Positions 37,460 through 48,104 are shown, numbered from the stretch's first letter. The stretch: 64,000 nucleotides of DNA from Schauerella fraxinea (GCA_030849965.1 JAVDKL010000002.1:496001-560000); one strand, 5' to 3'. Notes: generated by a model not told the origin, from the sequence alone. Numbers and translations are program-made.

Positions 37460-38689
37460 GTGAAGCGACGTGTCGTCATCACCGGATTGGGTGTCATTTC
37501 TCCCGTAGGGAACGACCTTTCCAGCGCTTGGGACAATATCGTCAACGGACGTTCCGGCATCGACCGTATTACGCGTTTCGATCCGTCGCCGTTAACGACG
37601 ACCATCGCAGGCGAGGTCAAGAACTTCGACATCACCGAATATGTGCCCGCCAAAGAGGCGCGCCAGATGGATACGTTTATCCATTACGGCCTTGCGGCCG
37701 GCGTGCAAGCCTGGCGCGATAGCGGTCTCGAAATCACCGAAGCCAACGCCGATCGCGTTGGCGTTCTGGTGGGGTCGGGTATCGGCGGCCTGCCGCGCAT
37801 CGAAGATACGCAAACCGAATATCTGGCGCGCGGTCCGCGTCGCATTTCGCCGTTCTTCGTACCCGGTTCGTTGATCAATCTGATCTCCGGTCAGTTGTCG
37901 ATCATGTTCGGCATGAAGGGTCCCAGCTATGCGGTCGTTTCCGCGTGCACGACCGGATTGCACTGCATTGGCGATGCCGGCCGTCTGATCGAGTACGGCG
38001 ACGCCGACGTCATGTTGGCCGGCGGTGCGGAAGCCACCGTGTCCCCCTTGGGCATTGGCGGTTTCGCGGCGATGCGCGCGCTTTCCACGCGCAACGACGA
38101 TCCGCAGACGGCCTCGCGTCCCTGGGACCGCGATCGTGACGGTTTTGTGCTGGGCGAGGGCGCAGGCGTATTGGTGCTCGAAGAGTACGAACATGCCAAG
38201 AAACGCGGTGCGCGCATTTATGGCGAGCTGGCCGGTTACGGCATGAGCTCGGACGCGCATCACATTACCGCGCCCGACAAGGACGGTCCGCGCCGCGGTG
38301 TTGCCAATGCTTTGCGCAATGGCGGCATCAATGCGGATGAAGTGTCCTACGTCAACGCGCACGGCACGTCGACGCCGTTGGGCGATAAGAACGAAACCGA
38401 GGCGCTCAAGCTCGCTTTCGGCGATCACGCCAAGAAGCTCACCGTCAATTCGACCAAGTCGATGACCGGGCACTTGCTGGGCGCCGCTGGGGGGATCGAA
38501 GCCGTATTCACGACGCTGGCGGTCTACAACCAGATCTCGCCGCCCACGATCAACATCTTCAATCAAGATCCCGAGTGCGATCTCGATTACTGCGCCAATC
38601 AGGCGCGCGAGATGAAGATCGAGGTCGCGTTGTCGAATTCGTTCGGTTTCGGTGGCACCAACGGCTCGATGGCTGTTCGTCGGGTCTGA
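37460..38689 (+). CDS. fabF: Beta-ketoacyl-ACP synthase II
   Basis: 409 residues from GTG, with SD TAGGAG 6 bases upstream. It elongates acyl chains, including palmitoleoyl to vaccenoyl. The nucleophile is Cys163 in SACTTGLH; the histidines are in NAHGTST and MTGHLLGAAG. A 183-base gap from acpP leaves room for its own promoter, but none is evident. Confidence 0.97.
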   Translation: MKRRVVITGLGVISPVGNDLSSAWDNIVNGRSGIDRITRFDPSPLTTTIAGEVKNFDITEYVPAKEARQMDTFIHYGLAAGVQAWRDSGLEITEANADRVGVLVGSGIGGLPRIEDTQTEYLARGPRRISPFFVPGSLINLISGQLSIMFGMKGPSYAVVSACTTGLHCIGDAGRLIEYGDADVMLAGGAEATVSPLGIGGFAAMRALSTRNDDPQTASRPWDRDRDGFVLGEGAGVLVLEEYEHAKKRGARIYGELAGYGMSSDAHHITAPDKDGPRRGVANALRNGGINADEVSYVNAHGTSTPLGDKNETEALKLAFGDHAKKLTVNSTKSMTGHLLGAAGGIEAVFTTLAVYNQISPPTINIFNQDPECDLDYCANQAREMKIEVALSNSFGFGGTNGSMAVRRV

Positions 38690-38692
38690 CGC

Positions 38693-39190
38693 GTGTCGCG
38701 TAAGCCTCGCCTTGAGCCTGTGGTGACCGCACCCGTACGCGCCGTGTTGGCTTGGCGCGTATTGGGTGCATGCATCGCGGCCAGCGCCGTCGCCGCCATG
38801 TCCTGGTCGGCCTGGCGGTCGGGGTCGCCGCTCGCATGGGCCTTCGTTATTGCCGTAGCAGTAGGCACCGTTGCGTGCGTCGGATATCTCCGGGCGCGCG
38901 GATCGCGCACGCCTGCTGTGCGCGCCGTACGTGTGTTGCCTCGCGGGACATGGCAGGTTCGCCAGGGCCGTACGTGGCGTGCGGTGGATATCGAACGCTG
39001 TGTGCGCGCCGGTGGCATGCTCACTTTTCATGCCGCCGTGCATCGCCTCACGCCCGTCGGCGCGGGCGAATCGCGCGCGTTGTCGTTTACCGTCAGACGC
39101 GGCCGGTTGTCGGCTGAGCGTTGGCGCAAGCTGTGTGTCAGTGTGGCGGTCTGGGCCGCCAGGCCGGCGCGCGAAGCGGAGTTCGCATGA
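38693..39190 (+). CDS. Two-helix membrane protein coupled to rpoE
   Basis: 165 residues from GTG, 3 bases after the fabF stop. Two membrane helices lie at about 18-38 and 46-64, followed by an Arg-rich soluble part of about 100 residues with aromatic/beta-like character. Not recognised with confidence. The layout (two helices then a small soluble domain) recalls YgfX/CptA proteins, but motifs do not prove it. Its stop overlaps the rpoE start as ATGA, so translation of rpoE depends on it. It may belong to the stress circuit or simply ride along. Confidence 0.65.
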   Translation: MSRKPRLEPVVTAPVRAVLAWRVLGACIAASAVAAMSWSAWRSGSPLAWAFVIAVAVGTVACVGYLRARGSRTPAVRAVRVLPRGTWQVRQGRTWRAVDIERCVRAGGMLTFHAAVHRLTPVGAGESRALSFTVRRGRLSAERWRKLCVSVAVWAARPAREAEFA

Positions 39191-39789
39191 CTTCCGAACG
39201 CGAAGCCGACGCCGAACTCGTTGCCCGCGTCCAGCGCGGCGACAAAAAAGCATTCGATCTGCTGGTCCTCAAATACCAGCGCAAGATCATGCGCCTTCTG
39301 GCGCGGATGATTCGCGACCCGTCCGAGATCGAGGACGTGGCGCAAGAGGCCTTCATCAAGGCGTATCGCGCGTTGCCGCAGTTTCGCGGCGATAGTGCGT
39401 TTTACACCTGGCTTTATCGAATCGCGATCAATACGGCACGAAACTGGTTATCGTCGTCGGGCAGGCGGCCGAGCGCACCAAATGCGCTCGAAACGGAAGA
39501 CGGTGAAACTTTTAACGAAACCGACAACCTAACAGACAACAGCACGCCCGAATCCGAGTATGCCAGCCGTGAAATCGCTCAAACGGTCAATGCCGCTATC
39601 CAGGCCTTGCCCGAGGAATTGCGTACCGCCATCGTCCTGCGGGAGATGGAAGGTATGAGTTACGAAGACATCGCCCAGACTATGGACTGCCCGATCGGTA
39701 CGGTGCGGTCGCGTATTTTTCGCGCGCGAGAAGCGATCGCCACAAAGCTGCGTCCCTTGCTTGGCACCGATGCCGAGCGTCGCTGGTAA
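39187..39789 (+). CDS. rpoE: RNA polymerase sigma-E factor
   Basis: 200 residues, an ECF sigma factor. The region 2 block FDLLVLKYQRKIMRLLAR and DVAQEAFIKAYRAL and the region 4 block EGMSYEDIAQTMDCPIGTVRSRIFRAR define the RpoE/AlgU type. It directs the response to misfolded outer membrane proteins. It is followed by its anti-sigma factors rseA and rseB and the protease gene mucD. An ATGA overlap couples it to the upstream membrane protein gene. Confidence 0.96.
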   Translation: MTSEREADAELVARVQRGDKKAFDLLVLKYQRKIMRLLARMIRDPSEIEDVAQEAFIKAYRALPQFRGDSAFYTWLYRIAINTARNWLSSSGRRPSAPNALETEDGETFNETDNLTDNSTPESEYASREIAQTVNAAIQALPEELRTAIVLREMEGMSYEDIAQTMDCPIGTVRSRIFRAREAIATKLRPLLGTDAERRW

Positions 39790-39800
39790 GGAGCCGAATC

Positions 39801-40307
39801 ATGCAAACCGCTACGCAAACCCCTGCTGCCCAATCGCCAAGCAATAAAGAACTTCTGTCCGCCTGGATGGACGGCGACGCCTTTGGCGAGGAAGAACTCG
39901 ACGCAGGTCTCATGCATCGCCATCGCGATACGTGGGATACCTACCACCTGATCGGCGACGTCATGCGCAGCCGCGATCTTGCCATTACCCCCACGGATGC
40001 GTTTCAGACGCGTCTGTCACGTGCGCTCGATGCCGAGCTGCCGATCGTGGCCGCGCCACGCCGGCGCATGCCCTGGCGGATGGGATTTTCCGGCTTTGCC
40101 GTCGCCGCGGCGGTAGCCACGGTGGTCTGGGTGTCGCAGCCTTACTTCGAAACCGGCGTACGCACCGGTGGCGGGCAGGTGCTGGCCGATGCCGGCAGCC
40201 CGGCACCGATGGATGCGGGCTTGCGCGATTATCTCGAAGCCCATCGTCAGATGGCAGGCCCCAGCGCCGTGCGTCAAGTGTCGTTCGAAGCAGGGATGGG
40301 GCGCTGA
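39801..40307 (+). CDS. rseA: Anti-sigma-E factor RseA
   Basis: 168 residues. The cytoplasmic domain (about 15-60, ELLSAWMDGD...WDTYHLIGDVMRS) binds RpoE. A single membrane helix lies at about 96-112, followed by a short periplasmic tail. Envelope stress triggers its stepwise cleavage. Its stop overlaps the rseB start. Confidence 0.92.
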   Translation: MQTATQTPAAQSPSNKELLSAWMDGDAFGEEELDAGLMHRHRDTWDTYHLIGDVMRSRDLAITPTDAFQTRLSRALDAELPIVAAPRRRMPWRMGFSGFAVAAAVATVVWVSQPYFETGVRTGGGQVLADAGSPAPMDAGLRDYLEAHRQMAGPSAVRQVSFEAGMGR

Positions 40308-41374
40308 TGGCGTTGCTTTCCCTTGTGCGCTGGCCGGTCAGGCGTCAGCACAGCTCCGGGGAAACCGGAACGCGCGGCCGCGGGCGTGCAGGCATCGCAG
40401 CCGCCACGCTCGGCGCCTTGTTGACCATGCATATGTGCATCGGCTTTGCCGCCGATACGCGCGTGCCCACATCGGACGATCCTGTCGCGCTGCTTGCGCG
40501 TATCCAGCAGGCTGCGCGCAAGCTCGATTATGCCGGCGTCTTTGTGTACAGCCAGGGTGAGTTCACGCAATCGTCACGCATTGTGCATATGTTGGACGGC
40601 ACCGGCGAGCGCGAACGGCTCGAGGTGCTCGACGGCCAGCCGCGCGAGTATCTGCGTCACAACGACGATGTGCAATGCCTGATGCCCGAGCGCAAAACCG
40701 TGCGCCTGGAACGGCGCCGGGGCGATCGTTTTCCCGGGTTGTTGTTGGGCGATCCCGCCGGGTTGGCCAACCATTACGATATCCGCGCCGATGAGAAGAT
40801 GCATCGCGTGGCGGGTCGTCAATGCCGCTTGATTCTCATCGAGCCGCGCGACGGTCTGCGTTACGGTTATCGCTTGTGCGCGGATACCGAAACCAATCTG
40901 CTCGTGAAAGCGCAAACGGTCTCGGCCAATAAGGCCGTGGTCGAACAGGTGATTTTCACGTCGCTGCGCATCGGCGCCGGCATCCAGTCCGATGCGCTCA
41001 AGTCCCCGTGGGAAACCCGCGATTGGGAAGTGCAGCAGACCGATATGACGCCGGTCGACCTCACCGCCAAGGGCTGGCGCGTTCCTGCGCCGCCGGGCTT
41101 CGTGAGCGTGATGCAGGTGGGCCGCAAGATGAAGCGCGGCGGTGTGAGTCAGATGGTGCTGTCCGATGGGCTGGCTGCCATTTCGGTATTCATCGAGCCT
41201 TATGATGCGCAAATGCACGGTCAACGTCCCGAAGGCGGCGAGCGCCAAGGCGCCATCAATGTCTTCGGCACGCGCATTGCGAATTTCTGGCTGACCGCCT
41301 TGGGCGAAGTGCCCATGGAAACCTTGCGTCAGGTGGCCGAGTCGACGGAATACGTTCCGCTTCCCGCGCCTTGA
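40307..41374 (+). CDS. rseB: Sigma-E regulator RseB/MucB
   Basis: 355 residues. The signal sequence ends near GFAA. The protein is a periplasmic LolA-like lipid-sensing domain plus a C-terminal domain that binds RseA and shields it from cleavage. The ATG shares bases with the rseA stop (TGATG at 40305-40309). Confidence 0.92.
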   Translation: MALLSLVRWPVRRQHSSGETGTRGRGRAGIAAATLGALLTMHMCIGFAADTRVPTSDDPVALLARIQQAARKLDYAGVFVYSQGEFTQSSRIVHMLDGTGERERLEVLDGQPREYLRHNDDVQCLMPERKTVRLERRRGDRFPGLLLGDPAGLANHYDIRADEKMHRVAGRQCRLILIEPRDGLRYGYRLCADTETNLLVKAQTVSANKAVVEQVIFTSLRIGAGIQSDALKSPWETRDWEVQQTDMTPVDLTAKGWRVPAPPGFVSVMQVGRKMKRGGVSQMVLSDGLAAISVFIEPYDAQMHGQRPEGGERQGAINVFGTRIANFWLTALGEVPMETLRQVAESTEYVPLPAP

Positions 41375-41386
41375 GTTGTCCTGCAA

Positions 41387-41413
41387 ACTGGCGCTTGGTC
41401 GCCAGTCGTTTTA
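41387..41413 (+). other. Hairpin between rseB and mucD
   Basis: Stem ACTGGCG/CGCCAGT with a 6-base loop, then CGTTTTA. It may act as a partial terminator that lowers mucD relative to the regulators. Confidence 0.4.
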
Positions 41414-41429
41414 CTACCGGAGTTCCGCA

Positions 41430-42986
41430 ATGCACCCGAAGATGACGACGACGCCTGTGATGCGCCGCGCAGTAATCACGATTCTGACGGCCGCGTTAGC
41501 CAGTGGCGCCGCATTGCCCACCGCTTATGCCCAGCAGCAGGTGCAGCCTGCGTCGCCGGCCGCCGGCCCCACGATCACGTTGCCCGACTTCACGACCATC
41601 GTCGAGAAGGCCGATCCGGCGGTCGTCAACATCCGTACCACCGCAACGATCCCCGCGCGCGGCGGGATGGGTCCCGGACGGGGCCCGGGTGGTGGTGCCG
41701 ATCCGTACGAATTGTTCCGCTGGTTCTTCGGCCCCGATTTTCAAGGCCCCGGCGATGAAGCCACGCCGGGCCAACCGTCGCCCCCGCGCGGCGTGGTGCC
41801 GCGCCGCACCCCCGCGCCCGAAGGGCAGGGCTCGGGCCGCATCGTGCCGCGTGGCGTGGGCTCGGGCTTTTTCATCTCGGAAGACGGCTACATCCTGACC
41901 AACAATCATGTGGTCAGCGAAGCCACGGATATCTACGTCACGTTGACCGATGGCCGCGAGTTCAAGGCCAAGGTCATCGGTACCGACGAGCGCACCGATG
42001 TGGCATTGATCAAGGTCGACGCCAAGGAAATGGCCACGTTGCCGATCGGCAACCCCGGTACGCTCAAGAAGGGCAACTGGGTACTGGCGATCGGTTCGCC
42101 GTTTGGCCTGGATTCGACCGTGACCTCCGGTATCGTCAGCGCCATCGGTCGCGACACGGGCGAATACCTGCCCTTCATTCAAACCGACGTCGCGGTCAAT
42201 CCTGGCAACTCGGGTGGCCCCTTGCTCAATATGCAGGGCCAGGTCGTGGGGATCAATTCGCAGATCGTGTCGCGCAGCGGCGGTTTCATGGGCATTTCGC
42301 TCGCGATCCCCATCGACGAAGCGATGCGTGTGGTCGAGCAACTGCGCACGAATGGCCGTGTGACGCGCGGCCTGATCGGCGTGCAGATCGGCGAAGTCGG
42401 CAAGGAAGTCGCCGATGCGCTGGGATTGCCCAAGGCCGAGGGCGCGTTGGTCAGCAGCGTGCAGGCGGGCGGCTCGGCCGATACGGCTGGCGTGCAGCCG
42501 GGCGACGTCATTCTCAAATTCGGCGACCACGCGATCGCGCGCTGGTCGGATCTGCCGCGTGTGGTGGGTGAAACGCGTCCGGGCACCAAGTCGACGATGG
42601 ACGTGTGGCGCCGCGGCAAGCGCGTCACGCTCAACGTAACGGTGGCCGAATTGCCGGCGGCGGCGACCGCCGAAGCCGAGAAGGAAAAGGCGGTACCCGC
42701 CAAGGAAGCGCCCAATGTGATGGGCCTGACCGTGACCGAAGTGCCGGCCGAGCTGCAAAAGAAATTGCGTATCAAAGGCGGCGTGCAGGTGCGCGAAGCG
42801 CAGGGCGTAGCCGGCGCCGCCGGTATGGTGGCAGGCGATATCGTCATGGCGGTCAATCAGACCGACGTGACCGGTGTCGATCAATTCGCCAAGTTGGTCG
42901 CCGGATTGGACAAGTCCAAGGCGGCCGCGCTCCTCGTTCGACGTGCCGATCAGACCCAATGGGTGTTGATCAAGCCGGCGCCTTGA
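41430..42986 (+). CDS. mucD: Periplasmic serine protease MucD/DegP
   Basis: 518 residues, with the signal peptide ending TAYAQ. The triad is His160 (NNHVV), Asp190 (TDVAL) and Ser261 (GNSGGP). Two PDZ domains follow. A Gly/Pro-rich loop at about 76-140 is longer than in E. coli DegP. It degrades damaged envelope proteins and damps sigma-E. SD GGAG lies 8 bases before the ATG. Confidence 0.95.
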   Translation: MHPKMTTTPVMRRAVITILTAALASGAALPTAYAQQQVQPASPAAGPTITLPDFTTIVEKADPAVVNIRTTATIPARGGMGPGRGPGGGADPYELFRWFFGPDFQGPGDEATPGQPSPPRGVVPRRTPAPEGQGSGRIVPRGVGSGFFISEDGYILTNNHVVSEATDIYVTLTDGREFKAKVIGTDERTDVALIKVDAKEMATLPIGNPGTLKKGNWVLAIGSPFGLDSTVTSGIVSAIGRDTGEYLPFIQTDVAVNPGNSGGPLLNMQGQVVGINSQIVSRSGGFMGISLAIPIDEAMRVVEQLRTNGRVTRGLIGVQIGEVGKEVADALGLPKAEGALVSSVQAGGSADTAGVQPGDVILKFGDHAIARWSDLPRVVGETRPGTKSTMDVWRRGKRVTLNVTVAELPAAATAEAEKEKAVPAKEAPNVMGLTVTEVPAELQKKLRIKGGVQVREAQGVAGAAGMVAGDIVMAVNQTDVTGVDQFAKLVAGLDKSKAAALLVRRADQTQWVLIKPAP

Positions 42987-43036
42987 CCCACCCGGCGCCA
43001 CATTTGGACAACTCCGGCTAAAATGCCTGGTTGCAG

Positions 43037-43068
43037 CGAGGGGGGTGCAAGGCGCCCCCCTCGTTTTT
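43037..43068 (+). terminator. Intrinsic terminator after mucD
   Basis: 9-bp stem CGAGGGGGG/CCCCCCTCG followed by TTTTT. It ends the rpoE-rseA-rseB-mucD unit. Confidence 0.9.
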
Positions 43069-43144
43069 GTGCGACGACATCATTTGCTTCGGCAAAGCCG
43101 CGTGCTGTATTTGCACCCGCTTTGTCGTATTACCTATACGGCCC

Positions 43145-44938
43145 ATGCAGCATATCCGCAACTTCTCCATCATCGCCCACATCGATCACGGCAAGTCGAC
43201 GCTCGCCGACCGCCTGATCCATCGCTGTGGCGGCCTGGCCGACCGTGAAATGTCGGCCCAGGTACTCGACTCGATGGACATCGAGCGCGAGCGCGGCATC
43301 ACGATCAAGGCGCAAACCGCCGCCTTGCAGTACAAGGCGCAGGACGGGCAGGTCTATGCGCTCAACCTGATCGATACCCCGGGTCACGTCGACTTCTCGT
43401 ATGAAGTCAGCCGGTCGTTGTCGGCCTGCGAAGGCGCGCTGCTGGTGGTCGACGCTTCTCAAGGCGTCGAGGCTCAAACGGTGGCCAACTGCTACACCGC
43501 CATCGAGCTGGGTGTGGAAGTGGTCGCCGTGCTCAACAAAATGGATTTGCCGCAAGCCGATCCGGAAAGCGCCCGCCAGGAAATCGAAGATGTGATCGGC
43601 ATCGACGCGTCCAACGGCATCCTGGCCAGCGCCAAGACCGGCATGGGCATTGATGAGATTCTGGAAGCCATCGTGGCGCGCATTCCGGCGCCCAAAGGCA
43701 ACGTCGATGAACCGCTGCAGGCCCTGATCATCGATTCGTGGTTCGACAACTACGTCGGCGTCGTGATGCTGGTGCGTATCGTCAACGGTACGCTCAAGCC
43801 CAAGGACAAGATTCTGCTGATGGCCGCGGGCGTCACGCACTTGTGCGAACAAGTCGGTGTGTTTACGCCCAAGTCGCAGCCGCGTCCGCATTTGTCCGCG
43901 GGCGATGTGGGTTTCGTGATCGCCGGCATCAAGGATCTGGCGCACGCGAAGGTGGGCGACACGATCACGTTGGCCGGCAAGCCTGCCGCCACCAGCTTGC
44001 CCGGTTTCAAGGAAGTGCAGCCGCAGGTGTTCGCCGGGCTCTATCCGGTCGAAAGCAGCGAGTACGACCAACTGCGCGATTCGCTCGAAAAGCTCAAGCT
44101 CAACGACGCCGCGCTCATGTTCGAGCCCGAAGTGTCGCAAGCGTTGGGCTTCGGCTTTCGTTGCGGCTTCCTGGGCTTGCTGCACATGGAGATCGTGCAG
44201 GAGCGCCTGGAGCGTGAGTTCGACATGGACATCATCACCACCGCGCCGTCGGTGGTGTATGAAGTGGTCAAGCGAGATGGCGAGGTCATCAGCGTCGAAA
44301 GCCCGTCGCGGATGCCTGAAGTGGGCTACATCGAAGAAATTCGCGAGCCGATTGTCAACGTCACGCTGTTCATGCCGCAAGAGTACGTGGGTCCGGTCAT
44401 GACCCTGTGCAACAACAAGCGCGGCAATCAGATGAATATGAGTTATCACGGCCGCCAGGTGCACTTGGTGTACGAGATGCCATTGGCGGAAATCGTGCTC
44501 GACTTCTTCGATAAGCTGAAGTCCGTGTCGCGGGGCTATGCGTCGATGGACTACGAGTTTCTCGAGTACCGCACGGCTGACGTGGTCAAGGTCGATCTGC
44601 TCATCAACAGCGATCGCGTGGACGCGTTGGCGGTGATCGTTCACCGTGCCAATGCGCGTTTTCGCGCGCGCGACGTGGTGTCGCGCATGCGTGCACTCAT
44701 CCCGCGTCAGATGTATGACGTGGCGATCCAGGCCGCCATCGGCGCCGAGATCATCGCACGCGAAAACGTAAAGGCGCTGCGCAAGAACGTGCTGGCCAAG
44801 TGCTACGGCGGCGACATCAGCCGCAAGAAGAAGCTCCTCGAAAAGCAGAAGGCCGGTAAGAAGCGCATGAAGCAGGTCGGCAGCGTCGAGATCCCTCAAG
44901 AGGCCTTCCTGGCCATTCTGCAAGTCGAAGACAAGTGA
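43145..44938 (+). CDS. lepA: Elongation factor 4 (LepA)
   Basis: 597 residues, standard length. It is a ribosome-associated GTPase. G motifs: [17 protein letters not shown] and NKMDLP. The family C-terminal domain ends [13 protein letters not shown]. Upstream in-frame codons lie in the mucD terminator region and are not used. Confidence 0.97.
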   Translation: MQHIRNFSIIAHIDHGKSTLADRLIHRCGGLADREMSAQVLDSMDIERERGITIKAQTAALQYKAQDGQVYALNLIDTPGHVDFSYEVSRSLSACEGALLVVDASQGVEAQTVANCYTAIELGVEVVAVLNKMDLPQADPESARQEIEDVIGIDASNGILASAKTGMGIDEILEAIVARIPAPKGNVDEPLQALIIDSWFDNYVGVVMLVRIVNGTLKPKDKILLMAAGVTHLCEQVGVFTPKSQPRPHLSAGDVGFVIAGIKDLAHAKVGDTITLAGKPAATSLPGFKEVQPQVFAGLYPVESSEYDQLRDSLEKLKLNDAALMFEPEVSQALGFGFRCGFLGLLHMEIVQERLEREFDMDIITTAPSVVYEVVKRDGEVISVESPSRMPEVGYIEEIREPIVNVTLFMPQEYVGPVMTLCNNKRGNQMNMSYHGRQVHLVYEMPLAEIVLDFFDKLKSVSRGYASMDYEFLEYRTADVVKVDLLINSDRVDALAVIVHRANARFRARDVVSRMRALIPRQMYDVAIQAAIGAEIIARENVKALRKNVLAKCYGGDISRKKKLLEKQKAGKKRMKQVGSVEIPQEAFLAILQVEDK

Positions 44939-44969
44939 GTCGTAACGTGTTGAATAAAGGCGGTTGGGA

Positions 44970-45848
44970 ATGAGCTGGAACTTTGCCCTGATTCTGTTCT
45001 TGCTGCTGGTAGTGACCGGCGTGCTGTGGGCGCTGGACCTGCTGGTGTTGCGTCCGGCACGCAAACGCCGCGTGGACGCCGCGATGGCGGCCTCACCCGC
45101 CACTGCCGATCCCGCCGCACGCGAAGCGCATCGGCGCGAAGTCGTGGCCAACGTGGGCCGCGTGCCGTGGTGGATCGAGTATGCCGTCAGCTTTTTCCCG
45201 GTGATTCTGTTTGTGTTCGTGCTGCGCTCGTTCGTGGTCGAGCCGTTTCGCATTCCGTCGGGATCGATGCTGCCGACGTTGCAGTCGGGCGATCTGATCC
45301 TGGTCAACAAGTTCACCTACGGCTTGCGCCTGCCTGTGATCGACAAGAAAGTGGTCGATATCGGCGAGCCCAAGCGCGGCGACGTATTCGTATTCCGCTA
45401 TCCGGTCGATCCCGATGTGGACTACATCAAGCGCGTGGTGGGATTGCCGGGCGACGATATCGCTTACCTGGACAAGACGCTGTACGTGAACGGTCAAGTC
45501 GTCGCGCATACCCGCGACGGCGACTATTACGAACCGGACCGCGTGTCCTATATCGCGCAGTTCACCGAGAAGCTCGGCGATACCGAACATCGCATCCTGC
45601 TCGACCCCGAACGCCGTCAGGATTACGGGCCGATCTGGCAATTCAACCATATGGGCAACTGCGAATACTCGCGCGCGGGCGTCCGGTGTAAAGTGCCGGA
45701 AGGGCACTACTTTGCCATGGGCGACAATCGGGATAACAGTGCCGATAGCCGTTACTGGGGTTTCGTGCCTGAGAGCAACATCGTCGGCAAAGCCTTTTTC
45801 ATCTGGATGAACTTCAGCGATCTGGGCCGTATCGGTCGCTTCAACTGA
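44970..45848 (+). CDS. lepB: Signal peptidase I
   Basis: 292 residues. Two N-terminal membrane helices (about 5-28 and 72-88) anchor a periplasmic catalytic domain. The Ser/Lys dyad is Ser99 (PSGSM) and Lys154 ([11 protein letters not shown]). Box E is [14 protein letters not shown]. It follows lepA by 31 bases, the conserved pair. Confidence 0.95.
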   Translation: MSWNFALILFLLLVVTGVLWALDLLVLRPARKRRVDAAMAASPATADPAAREAHRREVVANVGRVPWWIEYAVSFFPVILFVFVLRSFVVEPFRIPSGSMLPTLQSGDLILVNKFTYGLRLPVIDKKVVDIGEPKRGDVFVFRYPVDPDVDYIKRVVGLPGDDIAYLDKTLYVNGQVVAHTRDGDYYEPDRVSYIAQFTEKLGDTEHRILLDPERRQDYGPIWQFNHMGNCEYSRAGVRCKVPEGHYFAMGDNRDNSADSRYWGFVPESNIVGKAFFIWMNFSDLGRIGRFN

Positions 45849-45850
45849 AC

Positions 45851-46609
45851 ATGGCGCTCTACACCTTAGAAGCCCAGCTCGACTACCGGTTCAAGGACCA
45901 GGCTCTGCTCGAGCAGGCGGTGACCCACCGCAGCCACGGCGCGCGGCACAACGAACGCCTGGAGTTTCTGGGCGACTCGGTGCTCAACTTCGTCATCGCG
46001 GCCATCCTTTACGAGCGCTACAGCGCGATCGATGAGGGTGACCTGTCGCGCCTGCGGGCCAATCTGGTCAAGCAGGCGTCGCTCGCCGATATCGGTACCC
46101 AATTGGGCCTTTCGCAGCATCTGCGGCTGGGCGAGGGCGAGATGAAAAGCGGCGGTTTTCGCCGTCCGTCCATTCTTGCCGACACGGTTGAAGCCCTTTT
46201 TGGCGCCGTCTTTCTGGATGCGGGTTTCGATGAGGCCCGCCGCGTGGTGGCGCGCCAATACGCACCCGTGCTCGAAACGATGAATCCCGCCACGCTGGGC
46301 AAGGACGCCAAAACCCTGCTTCAGGAAACACTGCAAAGCCGTAAAATGGCGTTGCCGCTATACACGGTCATCGCCACCCATGGCGCTGCCCACAGCCAGC
46401 AATTCGAGGTCGAATGCGCCGTCCCGGCGCTTGAGATCACTGTAACGGCTGCCGGATCGAGCCGTCGTGCCGCCGAGCAGTCGGCCGCCAAACTGGCGTT
46501 GGAAGCCGTACAGGCCAAGACGCCCGCCCGCCCGGCTAAAAAAGCCAGCCGGTCACGCAAGACGACGCAACTGTCCTTGCCCGTGGCCGTCATTCAAGAG
46601 AACAAATGA
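45851..46609 (+). CDS. rnc: Ribonuclease III
   Basis: 252 residues. It cleaves double-stranded RNA in rRNA processing. The signature [12 protein letters not shown] and the second metal-site block [14 protein letters not shown] are present, then a dsRNA-binding domain. The C-terminal tail is Lys/Arg/Ala rich. Its end overlaps era by 4 bases. Confidence 0.96.
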   Translation: MALYTLEAQLDYRFKDQALLEQAVTHRSHGARHNERLEFLGDSVLNFVIAAILYERYSAIDEGDLSRLRANLVKQASLADIGTQLGLSQHLRLGEGEMKSGGFRRPSILADTVEALFGAVFLDAGFDEARRVVARQYAPVLETMNPATLGKDAKTLLQETLQSRKMALPLYTVIATHGAAHSQQFEVECAVPALEITVTAAGSSRRAAEQSAAKLALEAVQAKTPARPAKKASRSRKTTQLSLPVAVIQENK

Positions 46610-47496
46610 GCGATACGCCTTTCCGCTGCGGTTTCGTAGCCATCGTCGGCCGTCCCAACGTGGGCAAGTCGACGCTGCTCAACGCCCTGATCGGCAGCAA
46701 GATTTCCATCGTGTCGCGCAAGGCGCAGACCACGCGCCATCGCATCCACGGTGTGCTGACGCGCGAGCACGAGCAATTCATCTTTGTCGACACCCCAGGT
46801 TTTCAAACCCGCCACGGCGGCGCGATGAACCGCATGATGAATCGTGTGGTCACCCAGGCGCTGGCGCAGGTGGATGTCACCGTGCACGTGGTCGAGGCCG
46901 GTAAATGGTCCGAGGGCGATGCCAAATTGCTGCCGCTTCTGCCGTCGCCCGAGCGCACGGTGCTGGCGATCAGCAAGATCGATCAGCTCAAGAGCAAGAA
47001 CGACCTCTTTGCCTTCGTCTCGAAGATCATGGCCTTGCATCCGTTTGGTGCGGTCATCCCCGTGAGCGCGGTCAAGAACAAGCAGTTGGAGCCGTTGCTC
47101 ACCGAGATCGCAGCCCGCTTGCCCGAGGGCGAAGCGATGTACGAGGAAGATACGCTTACGGATCGGCCCATGCGCTTTATCGCGGCCGAGCTCATCCGCG
47201 AAAAGATCTTTCGCTTGGTCGGCGACGAATTGCCCTACGGCTGTACCGTCGTGATCGAACAATGGGAAGAAACGAACAAGGGCGTGCACATCGCCGCCTG
47301 CATCGTGATCGAACGTGAAAGTCACAAACCGATCCTGCTCGGCGCCCGCGGCGAGCACATGAAGCGCATCGCGACCGAAGCGCGCCAGGACATGGTCAAG
47401 CTGCTCGAAAAGCCCGTTCACCTCGAGGTCTACATCAAGGTGCGCAAGGGCTGGTCCGACCGGGAAAGCGCGCTGCGCGACCTGGGATATGAGTAA
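46606..47496 (+). CDS. era: GTPase Era
   Basis: 296 residues. It assists 30S assembly. G1 is [10 protein letters not shown]3 DTPG, G4 SKID in place of the usual NKxD, and the C-terminal KH domain contains [18 protein letters not shown]. Coupled to rnc through the ATGA overlap. Confidence 0.96.
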   Translation: MSDTPFRCGFVAIVGRPNVGKSTLLNALIGSKISIVSRKAQTTRHRIHGVLTREHEQFIFVDTPGFQTRHGGAMNRMMNRVVTQALAQVDVTVHVVEAGKWSEGDAKLLPLLPSPERTVLAISKIDQLKSKNDLFAFVSKIMALHPFGAVIPVSAVKNKQLEPLLTEIAARLPEGEAMYEEDTLTDRPMRFIAAELIREKIFRLVGDELPYGCTVVIEQWEETNKGVHIAACIVIERESHKPILLGARGEHMKRIATEARQDMVKLLEKPVHLEVYIKVRKGWSDRESALRDLGYE

Positions 47497-47507
47497 ACGG
47501 ACAGGCG

Positions 47508-48104
47508 ATGAGTAGAAGGGCGCACCGCGTCCAGGACAGCTTTGCCTACATGCTCCACGCCACCCCGTGGCGTGAGACCTCGTTGATCGTGCAGGCGTTT
47601 TCGCGCGATCACGGATGTGTGGCAATGGTGGCCAAGGGCGCCAAGCGCCCGTATTCGGTACTCAGACCGGTGCTGTCGGCCTTTCAGCCCTTGGCGCTGT
47701 CGTGGACCGGGTCCAATGAAGTCAAGACCCTTACGCGGGCTGAGACGGCTGGCATTCGGCCATTGACGGGGGCATCGCTGATGTCTGCCTGGTATATGAA
47801 CGAACTTATCCTGCGGCTCCTGCCGCGCGAGGATGCGCATCCCGTGCTGTTCGATGCCTACGATATGGCGCTCGAACAACTTGCCTTGGGCACACGTGCC
47901 TCCAGCGCGCTGCGCCGGTTCGAGTGGACCTTGCTGCGGGAGACGGGGTATGGCATCGATGCCGACGCGCCCGATTTCGACGATCCCACCAAGGAGCCAG
48001 CTTTGCGCCGCGATTTGCGGGAACGCCTGGCCGAACAATTGGCCGGTCGGCCGCTGTCTACCCGTCAGGTATTGCTGGATCTGCAGCGGCATCTGCCGCA
48101 ATAG
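47508..48104 (+). CDS. recO: DNA repair protein RecO (short form)
   Basis: 198 residues, versus about 240 for most RecO. It helps load RecA on gapped DNA with RecR. The OB fold is at about 1-80, and the helical part starts RRFEWTLLRETGYGI. The stretch between that and the end RERLAEQLAGRPLSTRQVLLDL is about 40-50 residues shorter than usual, with no cysteines. The context after era supports the identity. Confidence 0.88.
   Translation: MSRRAHRVQDSFAYMLHATPWRETSLIVQAFSRDHGCVAMVAKGAKRPYSVLRPVLSAFQPLALSWTGSNEVKTLTRAETAGIRPLTGASLMSAWYMNELILRLLPREDAHPVLFDAYDMALEQLALGTRASSALRRFEWTLLRETGYGIDADAPDFDDPTKEPALRRDLRERLAEQLAGRPLSTRQVLLDLQRHLPQ

Noticed and set aside
39932-40306. N-terminal extension of RseB
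   Set aside because: It overlaps all of the rseA end in another frame and would remove the signal sequence from the N-terminus.
43130-45316. 728-codon minus-strand open frame opposite lepA and lepB
   Set aside because: It mirrors two highly conserved real genes in a GC-rich genome, and its His/Asp/Val/Gly-rich composition is typical of antisense frames.
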